The notes under the pieces are model-generated. The model was not told the origin of the DNA. It saw only the letters and a program-made list of their open reading frames with translations, and made no database searches. A stretch of DNA of 21,043 bases from Muribaculaceae bacterium. GTDB taxonomy: Bacteria > Bacteroidota > Bacteroidia > Bacteroidales > Muribaculaceae. The position numbers were made by a program, and so were the translations under genes. How positions within the stretch are numbered: position 1 is the first letter of the stretch; each line of letters begins with the position of its first letter. Positions 15,360 through 21,043 of the stretch are shown here, piece after piece. The stretch spans positions 1 through 21,043 of the forward strand of contig VSPN01000048.1 in NCBI GenBank assembly GCA_009775355.1, written 5' to 3'.

Positions 15360-17307
15360 CCGGAGCAATCCGGCGGGGCGCGGTCGTGTTGATGATAAGA
15401 GGCACTGTCTCAAGCTCGACAAGACTGGTATCAAGGCCATAAGCCGTACGGTCGGAGACACCGAGCGACCGGAGCCGGTCGTGCATCCGCATAAGAAAAG
15501 CCTCGCCGCCACGGCAATTGCTCGTGGGAGAAAAGACCCGGTGAATGATAATAAACCTGAAATCGCCCGCTATGCCCTCTTTTCTCAGTGATTCATAGCC
15601 GCTGCGAAGATCAAGAGCACCCGCTTTGACAAGATCCTCCACCACATGCCGCAGATAGAGACTTACTTTCGCTTCCACGCGGAATCCGAACCTCATGGTG
15701 ACCGCATAGATTGTTTCAGGCTCTATTACCTCGACCGAGTATTCGAGAGTGTCGGGAGCGTCGACATATTCTATGTGCACAAACCAGTAATGGTCTGCCC
15801 GTTTCGGACTTTTGTGTATTATCGAATAAAGGATTTTCGAGTCAACGGTTCCAGAATTGCGAGAGTTGCTGAGATATACAAGATTTGATGCATATTTCGG
15901 AATTCCCGAGTCGAGCTTCATGGCAGATATGACACGCGAACTGTCGCGCAACGGTCTGTAATCGAGAAATCCGGCATGCACGCTGCTCGATCTGTGCCAT
16001 ATCACCATAATGGCCGCAACGATTCCGGCCGCAAGCAGCGTGTACCATCCGCCATGCGTGAACTTGAACAGATTTGCCGCGAGAAACAGGCCCTCGAGTG
16101 CGACAAAGAAAGCAAAAAAAGCGACACAGAGCGGTCTTGAGATTCCCCGTGTACGCATCCACATCGAGAGAAGGACTGTTGTCATCAGCATGGCCACGGT
16201 GATGGCAAGTCCGTAGGCAGCCTCCATATGACCGGAATCCCTGAACAGGACAACAGTCAGCAGACACCCTGCGAGCAGCCCCCAGTTGACAGCCGGAATA
16301 TAGAGCTGACCTTTCTCCTGCGACGGATACTTGATCCTTAGCTTAGGCCAGAAATCAAGATTGACAGCCTCAGAGAATATCGTGAAAGATCCGCTCAGCA
16401 ACGCCTGGCTCGCAATGACCGCAGCGAGCGTGGCCATGACCACACCGACAACGGTCAGCGATCCGGGAATGATGCCGAAAAAAGGATTTATCGCCGTCTT
16501 GCCGTCAGTTGATCCGGAGAGAAGCCACGCTCCCTGACCGAGATAGTTGAGGATCAGCATGACCTTGACAAAAAGCCAGCTGACCGTGATGTTTAGACGA
16601 CCGCAGTGACCGAGGTCGGAATAAAGGGCTTCCGCACCTGTCGTGCACAGAAACACCGCGCCAAGAATCAGAAACCACTCGGGCGACGAGAACATCAGCC
16701 TGAAAGCATAACATGGATTGAAAGCCCTGATTACCGACGGACAGGCCGTCATGGCCGCTACTCCGAGCACCCCCAGCGAAAGGAACCAGACAAGCATGTA
16801 TGGTCCGAAGCATCTGCCGATAACGCCGGTGCCCATGCGCTGAAGCAGAAAAATCAGGATGATCACGGCCACAACCACCGGGATAACCGGAACTCCGGGC
16901 GCGACAAGGCGTATACCCTCTATGGCCGAAGTCACGGTCACTGCCGGTGTGATCATGCCGTCGGCCACGAGAGCGGCCGCCCCGAGAGCAGCCACAACGT
17001 AAAGCCAGCGGCGGGGCAGCTTCCTCAGAAGGGCGAACAGAGCGAGAATGCCCCCCTCCCCCCGGTTGTCGGCGTGAAGGGCGAGCAGGACGTATTTGAC
17101 AGTCGTCTGCAGTGTCAGAGTCCATATCACGCATGAGATCGCGCCAAGTATATAATCCGCATCATAATGCGGATTGACAGCCACGATGGCCTTCATGACA
17201 TAAAGCGGCGAAGTCCCGATGTCGCCGAACACTATGCCGACCGTCACAAGGAGTCCGGCGAGGGAGACCCTGCCATGTATCGACTGCCGCGGGGCACACT
17301 TATCCAT
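15328..17307 (-). CDS. kup: Kup-family potassium uptake protein
   Basis: A ~659-aa K+ transporter of the KUP/HAK/KT family (K+/H+ symport across the inner membrane). Family signatures are GIVFGDIGTSPLYVM near the N-terminus, ADGMITPAVTVTSAIEGIRL, GAEALYSDLGHCGR and GSFTIFSEAVNLDFWPKL. The N-terminal ~440 residues hold about 12 hydrophobic segments, and the C-terminal ~200 residues form a cytoplasmic domain. The frame is open from 17340, but the ATG at 17307 (MDKCAPRQ) is preferred because the conserved core starts 10-12 residues later, as is usual for the family. The 17340 start cannot be excluded. It is divergent from the alpha-amylase and convergent with the NhaC-type gene, whose 3' end it overlaps by 32 bp. 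Confidence 0.94.
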   Translation of the reverse strand: MDKCAPRQSIHGRVSLAGLLVTVGIVFGDIGTSPLYVMKAIVAVNPHYDADYILGAISCVIWTLTLQTTVKYVLLALHADNRGEGGILALFALLRKLPRRWLYVVAALGAAALVADGMITPAVTVTSAIEGIRLVAPGVPVIPVVVAVIILIFLLQRMGTGVIGRCFGPYMLVWFLSLGVLGVAAMTACPSVIRAFNPCYAFRLMFSSPEWFLILGAVFLCTTGAEALYSDLGHCGRLNITVSWLFVKVMLILNYLGQGAWLLSGSTDGKTAINPFFGIIPGSLTVVGVVMATLAAVIASQALLSGSFTIFSEAVNLDFWPKLRIKYPSQEKGQLYIPAVNWGLLAGCLLTVVLFRDSGHMEAAYGLAITVAMLMTTVLLSMWMRTRGISRPLCVAFFAFFVALEGLFLAANLFKFTHGGWYTLLAAGIVAAIMVIWHRSSSVHAGFLDYRPLRDSSRVISAMKLDSGIPKYASNLVYLSNSRNSGTVDSKILYSIIHKSPKRADHYWFVHIEYVDAPDTLEYSVEVIEPETIYAVTMRFGFRVEAKVSLYLRHVVEDLVKAGALDLRSGYESLRKEGIAGDFRFIIIHRVFSPTSNCRGGEAFLMRMHDRLRSLGVSDRTAYGLDTSLVELETVPLIINTTAPRRIAPVSSDASEKEI

Positions 17308-17386
17308 AACCTTCAGTTTTGACCTTTGATGCATTTTCAACCCGATGAAGGCACATATGGTTCATTCTCGCTATCCTGTGAAAAGA

Positions 17387-17408
17387 GACCCGCGTCATGC
17401 GCAGGGTC
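17387..17408. other. Inverted repeat between kup and the alpha-amylase
   Basis: GACCC-GCG (17387-17394) pairs with CGC-A-GGGTC (17400-17408), eight pairs with one bulged A around a 5-nt centre. It lies in the divergent kup / amylase gap and could be an operator or a leader hairpin. No TAnnTTTG box was found in this gap for either gene. Confidence 0.35.
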
Positions 17409-17455
17409 AACAATTACCGGTGCCGGCGCGTTCGATAAGAAGCGAATCAACACAT

Positions 17456-17485
17456 ATAATAAAATGGAAAATAATAAAATGGAAA
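17456..17485. repeat. Two-copy 15-bp tandem duplication spanning the amylase start codon
   Basis: ATAATAAAATGGAAA occurs at 17456-17470 and exactly again at 17471-17485. Each copy contains an ATG (17464 and 17479), both in the amylase frame, so the protein begins MENNKMENGV. The A-rich sequence before each ATG is copied too. Confidence 0.95.
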
Positions 17486-18978
17486 ACGGCGTATTGTTTC
17501 AGTATTTCGAATGGAATCTACCCTCCGACGGACAACTGTGGAACCAGCTTGCGCGCGACGCCGAGCATCTGGCAGCGACAGGCGTGACATCAGTGTGGAT
17601 ACCTCCCGCTTATAAAGGGGGTGGCCCGGATGATGTCGGTTACGGAGTATACGATCTATACGATTTCGGAGAATTCGACCAGAAAGGCACCGTTCGTACA
17701 AAATACGGTACGCGCCAGGAGCTTGAAAAGGCCATTGCGGCACTTCACGACAACGGCATACAGGTCATACTCGACACCGTGCTTGACCACCGCATGAACG
17801 GCGACGGCACAGAACGGTTCGAGGCGCAGCCTGTGGCAGCCGACAACCGGCTGGACAATATCGGAGCTCCGCGCCAGATCGAATCGTATACCGAATTCAC
17901 CTTCCCGGGACGCGGCGACACATATTCGGATTTCAAGTGGCACTGGCATCACTTCTCCGGTGTCGACTACGACAATCTGACCGGGCAGAACGAGATATTC
18001 CGGATCATAGGCCCGGGTAAAGGATGGAGCCAGGGTGTCGACAAAGAAAACGCCAACTATGATTATCTTATGGGAAATGATGTCGACGTCAACAATCCGG
18101 AAGTGGCCGACGAACTTATTAAATGGGGAGACTGGGTCATCAACACATTCGGATTCGACGGCTTCAGGATGGACGCGGCCAAACACATCGACAATGTCTT
18201 TACCCGACGGTTTCTTGAGGAGACACGACATCATGCGGATAGAGACCTGTATGCAGTCAGCGAATACTGGAGCGAGGATCAGGGAGCACTCGAAGGCTTT
18301 CTCTCGGCAGTTGACGGAGCGACGGATCTCTTTGACGTGCCGCTTCATTTCAACTTTCATGAGGCTTCGGAGAAAGGCGAGGATTACGACATGCGCCGTC
18401 TGCTCGACAACACGCTCACCATCTGCTCGCAGCAGCACGCGGTGACATTTGTCGACAACCATGACTCGCAGCCGGGCGGCAGTCTTGCTTCTGAGGTCAA
18501 GGACTGGTTCAAACCGCTCGCATACGCTCTTATACTCCTTATGAAAGAGGGTTATCCGGTGATTTTCTACGGAGACTACTATTCGGTGACACATACGACA
18601 GAGCCGGATGAAGAAAATGATTCTCCTCAAACTGTCCGCGAAGCCTCTCCTCACAGAAAGATAATCGACATTCTTCTGGAAGCAAGACGCCGGTTCGCTT
18701 ATGGAGAAGAGACCCGTCTGCTCGATCATGCCTCGACTGTCGGACTTGTACGACACGGAGATGCGGAACATCCGGGATCGGGACTCGTATTGCTGCTCAG
18801 CAACGGCGACGACGGCACAAAGAAGGTATGCGTCGGTCCGGAACATGCCGGAGAAAACTGGAAGGAGCTTACAGGAAGCATCTGCGAAAATGTCATCATT
18901 GACAGCGACGGCTACGGAGAATTCAGCGTAAAGGGAAGGAATCTGTCGGTATGGGTGAAAGATTGCGACAAGACATGA
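17464..18978 (+). CDS. Cytoplasmic GH13 alpha-amylase
   Basis: A 504-aa alpha-amylase, likely GH13 subfamily 5, hydrolysing internal alpha-1,4 bonds of starch, glycogen or maltodextrins. There is no signal peptide, so it acts in the cytoplasm. The order GVLFQYFEWNLPSDGQLWNQL (N-terminus), VTSVWIPPAYKG, ILDTVLDHRMNGDG, GFRMDAAKHI (nucleophile D237), AVSEYWSED (acid/base E267) and FVDNHDSQPG (D334) follows the GH13 barrel. An all-beta C-terminal domain (about 410-504) completes it. The frame is open back to 17326, but that extension has no amylase similarity. The ATG at 17464 or its tandem copy at 17479 is the real start. It is monocistronic by appearance and divergent from kup. Confidence 0.95.
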   Translation: MENNKMENGVLFQYFEWNLPSDGQLWNQLARDAEHLAATGVTSVWIPPAYKGGGPDDVGYGVYDLYDFGEFDQKGTVRTKYGTRQELEKAIAALHDNGIQVILDTVLDHRMNGDGTERFEAQPVAADNRLDNIGAPRQIESYTEFTFPGRGDTYSDFKWHWHHFSGVDYDNLTGQNEIFRIIGPGKGWSQGVDKENANYDYLMGNDVDVNNPEVADELIKWGDWVINTFGFDGFRMDAAKHIDNVFTRRFLEETRHHADRDLYAVSEYWSEDQGALEGFLSAVDGATDLFDVPLHFNFHEASEKGEDYDMRRLLDNTLTICSQQHAVTFVDNHDSQPGGSLASEVKDWFKPLAYALILLMKEGYPVIFYGDYYSVTHTTEPDEENDSPQTVREASPHRKIIDILLEARRRFAYGEETRLLDHASTVGLVRHGDAEHPGSGLVLLLSNGDDGTKKVCVGPEHAGENWKELTGSICENVIIDSDGYGEFSVKGRNLSVWVKDCDKT

Positions 18979-19043
18979 CAGCATCCCCCTTCGACCGGAC
19001 AGCCGGAGTGAAACAGATTCCCGGCAGCAATCTGGTCATAACG

Positions 19044-19051
19044 TAGATTTG
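19044..19051 (+). promoter_or_regulatory. Candidate -7 box for the OmpA-like lipoprotein
   Basis: TAGATTTG matches TAnnTTTG, 62 bp before the ATG at 19114. No TTG is present 19-21 bp upstream (the position reads ATTC), so the -33 element is weak. Confidence 0.45.
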
Positions 19052-19113
19052 GTGAACAGGTTTCCTGCTTCAGCCATATATCGCCATTCAGTTCCAACTA
19101 AAAAGATAAAACT

Positions 19114-19962
19114 ATGAAAACCAAACCATTTATCGCATTTGGCGCGGCAGCGGCTATTCTTCTGTCAAGTTGCGTGACCAATAAGAAATACGCCGAAATG
19201 CAAGACAATTACCAAACCACGAAAGAGAGTCTGGTGGAGTGCACTGCCAACGGCAAAAGCATGGAAGCCATGATCCGTGATCTCAAGCAGCAGAACTCTG
19301 ATCTGAAACAAGGCATGGCCTCACTTAAGGAAAGCCTTGACAAATCAATGAGCAATACGGCGCAAGGCAACATGAACATATCCAAACTCGTAGACGAGAT
19401 AAACTCGTCGAACAAGTATATCAAGGAACTTGTGGCGGCCAAATCGCGTTCAGATTCACTCAACCTTGTGCTGACGACAAACCTCACCCGGTCGCTCGAT
19501 TCTTCAGAGCTCAAGGATGTGGATGTCAAAGTACTCAAAGGAGTGGTCTATATTTCACTCAACGACAACATGCTCTATAAATCGGGCAGTTACGAGATAA
19601 GTCCTGCCGCGATGGACATACTCGGCAAGATAGCCAAGATCATAAAGGACTACAAGGATTATGACGTGCTTGTAGAAGGAAACACCGACAACGTGCCCAT
19701 CAGCCGCACCAATATCCGCAACAACTGGGATCTTTCGGCACTTCGTGCATCATCGGTGGTGCAGGCTCTGCAGGATGATTTCGGCATCGATCCGTCGCGC
19801 CTATCCGCTGCAGGACGCGGAGAATACAACCCGGTAGCCACAAATTCCACCGCCGAAGGTCGCGCGCAGAACCGACGCACTCAGATCATCATCACTCCGA
19901 ACCTTGATCAGTTCATGGATCTTATTGACAAGGCTCCCGAGACTTCCGACACCGCACAATGA
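19114..19962 (+). CDS. OmpA-family peptidoglycan-binding lipoprotein
   Basis: A 282-aa protein with a lipoprotein signal (MKTKPFIAFG... lipobox LSSC, lipidated C20). A heptad-rich coiled coil (about 25-110) follows, with SDSLNLVL at its end. The OmpA C-terminal domain (about 135-265) has the expected VVYISLNDNMLYKSG, VEGNTDNVPI, NWDLSALRASSV, GRGEYNPVA and RAQNRRTQIII motifs. Of the residues that grip diaminopimelate in this family, the aspartate is in NWDLSALRA and the arginine is in NRRTQ. The protein tethers the outer membrane to the cell wall. The 135-bp upstream gap holds a candidate promoter. A strong hairpin and a 21-bp tandem duplication lie downstream. Confidence 0.93.
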   Translation: MKTKPFIAFGAAAAILLSSCVTNKKYAEMQDNYQTTKESLVECTANGKSMEAMIRDLKQQNSDLKQGMASLKESLDKSMSNTAQGNMNISKLVDEINSSNKYIKELVAAKSRSDSLNLVLTTNLTRSLDSSELKDVDVKVLKGVVYISLNDNMLYKSGSYEISPAAMDILGKIAKIIKDYKDYDVLVEGNTDNVPISRTNIRNNWDLSALRASSVVQALQDDFGIDPSRLSAAGRGEYNPVATNSTAEGRAQNRRTQIIITPNLDQFMDLIDKAPETSDTAQ

Positions 19963-20005
19963 CAAAATCCAGACCTCCTTTCAGGGACAGTGTCCGGGTC
20001 AGTTC

Positions 20006-20040
20006 ATCCCGTCCTCCTGCCATGACCGGGGGGACGGGAT
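20006..20040. terminator. GC-rich hairpin after the OmpA-like gene
   Basis: ATCCCGTCC (20006-20014) pairs with GGACGGGAT (20032-20040). The stem extends inward with five more pairs, two of them G-T, leaving a 7-nt loop. It lies 43 bp after the stop codon. No T-run follows, so it may be a weak terminator or an mRNA 3'-end stabiliser. A shorter palindrome, GGACA-G-TGTCC (19985-19995), precedes it. Confidence 0.5.
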
Positions 20041-20074
20041 TGGCATGTGATGAGACGGGATTGGCATGTGATGA
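20033..20074. repeat. Two-copy 21-bp tandem duplication
   Basis: A 21-bp unit beginning GACGGGATTGGCATG occurs at 20033-20053 and again, without change, at 20054-20074. Its first eight bases are part of the right arm of the hairpin at 20006-20040, so the left arm could pair with either copy. Confidence 0.96.
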
Positions 20075-20113
20075 ATGATAAATGACGAGTGATGAATTGC
20101 AAATCGGGGGGAA

Positions 20114-20144
20114 TTGCCGGAATAAGAAAATGTTGTTAACTTTG
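20114..20144 (+). promoter_or_regulatory. Promoter of the VanZ-like gene
   Basis: TTG (20114-20116), 20 bp, TAACTTTG (20137-20144): a full match to the Bacteroidota -33/-7 consensus. The start point would be near 20150, giving a ~34-nt leader before the ATG at 20184. Confidence 0.85.
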
Positions 20145-20183
20145 CAGCTTCAAAAAGACTGATCATCTTCAGACAGACTGATT

Positions 20184-20609
20184 ATGAAAACGAGACGACA
20201 TGACTGGAAAGCCGTGACGCTGCGGTGGTGGCCGACACTTCTTACACTTCTGGCAGTATTGTGGCTTACACTCGCGCCGGATCCGGTGCCTGACACAGGA
20301 GTGACATTGTTCCCAAATGCAGACAAAGTAGTTCACGCCATAATGATGGGAGGACTCGCCTCGGTAATGTTTTTCGACTACCGCCGTCCGGTGTGTCATG
20401 TCGGGCATGCGCTCACATGGCGCAAAGCGGGAATGCTGGCACTTTGCGTCGCCATATTCGCGGCAATCGACGAGTGGGCGCAGGGAGCAATGGCGATAGG
20501 CAGGACATCTGATTTCCACGACCTGCTCGCCGACTGGGCCGGAATAATTCTGGCTTCAGTATCCGTGCCGCCTATGCTCAACAGATATTTCGGAAGGAAG
20601 AAGAACTGA
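20184..20609 (+). CDS. VanZ-like membrane protein
   Basis: A 141-aa protein with about four hydrophobic helices: 14-32 (near WWPTLLTLLAVLWLTLAP), 49-66, 82-98 and 117-132. The family pattern is present: PNADKVVHAIMMGGLA (about 44-59), a central basic loop, DEWAQG (95-100), then GRTSDFHDLLADWAGIILA (about 105-123) with the conserved aspartates. VanZ-like proteins are inner-membrane proteins of uncertain biochemical role; the founding member gives low-level teicoplanin resistance. In a Gram-negative chromosome this is a common housekeeping-type gene, not evidence of resistance. It is transcribed from a strong own promoter and stands alone. Confidence 0.88.
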   Translation: MKTRRHDWKAVTLRWWPTLLTLLAVLWLTLAPDPVPDTGVTLFPNADKVVHAIMMGGLASVMFFDYRRPVCHVGHALTWRKAGMLALCVAIFAAIDEWAQGAMAIGRTSDFHDLLADWAGIILASVSVPPMLNRYFGRKKN

Positions 20610-20684
20610 CATTCTCTTCTCGCGCCGTCCTCTGACTTTCGACTCCTCCCCTCCCGCACCATCACTTCACTGAAAATTCTTCAG

Positions 20685-20718
20685 AACTGGCAAACTTAGA
20701 AAACTGGCAAACTTAGAA
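20685..20718. repeat. Two-copy 17-bp tandem duplication
   Basis: AACTGGCAAACTTAGAA occurs at 20685-20701 and exactly again at 20702-20718. It is in the 295-bp gap between the VanZ-like gene and the downstream tRNA, which otherwise holds AT-rich sequence and the tRNA promoter. Confidence 0.96.
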
Positions 20719-20798
20719 AAGCGGTCAGACAATACACTTTGCGCACATATAAAATCACAGATAAACGCAGATAAAATAAAAAAACAGCAGCAAAGGCA

Positions 20799-20828
20799 TT
20801 GCAGATTGAGAAAAAATAATTAACTTTG
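20799..20828 (+). promoter_or_regulatory. Promoter of the CAT-anticodon tRNA
   Basis: TTG (20799-20801), 19 bp, TAACTTTG (20821-20828) matches the Bacteroidota consensus and has the same -7 sequence as the VanZ promoter. The start point would be near 20834, about 70 nt before the mature tRNA. Confidence 0.8.
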
Positions 20829-20904
20829 CAGAGTAAAACGCCGATGCCGCTAACGAATCCGGCAAAACGTATTCGACGGCAGCCGCATCACTCAGGTTTT
20901 ACAA

Positions 20905-20978
20905 GGTCCTATAGCTCAGTTGGTTAGAGCACCTGACTCATAATCAGGGAGTCCTTGGTTCAAGCCCAAGTGGGACCA
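20905..20978 (+). tRNA. CAT-anticodon tRNA, probably tRNA-Ile2 (lysidine-modified), alternatively elongator tRNA-Met
   Basis: A 74-nt cloverleaf: acceptor GGTCCTA/TGGGACC, D arm GCTCAGTTGGTTAGAGC, anticodon stem CCTGA/TCAGG with loop CTCATAA (anticodon CAT at 20939-20941), T arm CTTGG/CCAAG, discriminator A. CCA is not fully encoded. The G1-C72 pair excludes an initiator tRNA-Met. The acceptor pairs C4-G69 and C5-G68 are those reported as positive determinants for TilS, which converts CAT to a lysidine anticodon reading ATA (Ile). This favours tRNA-Ile2 over elongator Met but does not prove it. Confidence 0.95.
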
Positions 20979-20986
20979 CCTTTATG

Positions 20987-21030
20987 AATCTCCAATCGCT
21001 TATATATCAAGCGATTGGAGATTTTCTTTT
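20987..21030 (+). terminator. Intrinsic terminator after the CAT tRNA
   Basis: A perfect 15-bp stem, AATCTCCAATCGCTT (20987-21001) with its complement (21009-21023), encloses a 7-nt loop and is followed by TTCTTTT. It begins 9 nt after the tRNA discriminator base. Confidence 0.92.
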
Positions 21031-21043
21031 ATAAGTATTGTCC

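Noticed and set aside
16505..17134. 209-codon minus-strand frame inside kup
   Set aside because: It is an out-of-frame shadow on the same strand as kup, Arg/Ser/Gly-rich, with no hydrophobic pattern or start context.
17326..17463. N-terminal extension of the amylase from the ATG at 17326
   Set aside because: The 46 extra residues have no amylase similarity and no signal peptide, and they overlap the 5' end of kup on the other strand. The start at 17464 fits the family length.
17656..18984. 442-codon open frame on the minus strand opposite the alpha-amylase
   Set aside because: The amylase strand carries all GH13 catalytic motifs. The reverse frame gives a basic, Val/Arg-rich product with no signal or domain.
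20184..20609. VanZ-like gene as a glycopeptide-resistance determinant
   Set aside because: No other van genes are present, and VanZ-like proteins are widespread in Bacteroidota. The context does not support resistance.
20756..20780. Imperfect repeats of CAGATAAA in the gap before the CAT tRNA
   Set aside because: Too short and degenerate, in A-rich DNA. It was not counted with the five clear tandem duplications.
1..21043. CRISPR array, insertion sequence, prophage, integrase or defence island
   Set aside because: No regularly spaced repeats, transposase or recombinase motifs, or long terminal inverted repeats were seen. Both tRNA genes lack duplicated 3' ends that would mark an attachment site.

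Overview
The window looks like a chromosomal core region of a Bacteroidales bacterium, most likely a Muribaculaceae-type gut anaerobe. The family-level placement is inference. The evidence is: several promoters of the Bacteroidota type (TTG, 19-20 bp, TAnnTTTG); few recognisable Shine-Dalgarno sites; many short lipoproteins with a serine-rich lipobox; proteins that match Bacteroidales-restricted uncharacterised families; and a secreted protease with a Bacteroidota-style C-terminal tail. No phage, insertion sequence, CRISPR array or defence locus was seen, and no intergenic gap exceeds 300 bases.

Layout. A tRNA-Lys on the minus strand (5-77) diverges from a plus-strand run of four genes (319-4499): a membrane-anchored family 2 glycosyltransferase, a lipoprotein and a predicted outer-membrane protein overlapping by four bases, and a secreted M6 metalloprotease. 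A bidirectional terminator with a perfect 16-bp stem (4525-4568) separates this from a minus-strand run of six genes (9637 down to 4604): PBP4 (dacB), an uncharacterised acidic protein, rsmI, a coiled-coil lipoprotein resembling the Bacteroides Cbp1 adhesin, a SPOR-domain lipoprotein, and a secreted choloylglycine-hydrolase-family enzyme. The first three of these overlap by ATGA.

From 9788 to 17307 lies a transport block: an AI-2E/PerM family membrane protein, a CPA2 cation:proton antiporter with two C-terminal TrkA_C domains, a small lipoprotein, an NhaC-type Na+/H+ antiporter, and a Kup K+ uptake protein. The last two converge and overlap by 32 bases. Together they suggest control of Na+, K+ and pH. 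After them come a cytoplasmic GH13 alpha-amylase, an OmpA-like lipoprotein, a VanZ-like membrane protein and a CAT-anticodon tRNA (probably tRNA-Ile2) with its own promoter and terminator.

No clearly new multi-gene system was found. The least explained signal is a set of five exact or near-exact two-copy tandem duplications of 15-21 bp, all at gene boundaries. One of them duplicates the alpha-amylase start codon, and another duplicates one arm of a hairpin. Other points of note are a TAATTTTG motif present three times upstream of dacB, with one copy so close to the ATG that a leaderless transcript is possible, and two uncharacterised Bacteroidales envelope genes coupled by an ATGA overlap.
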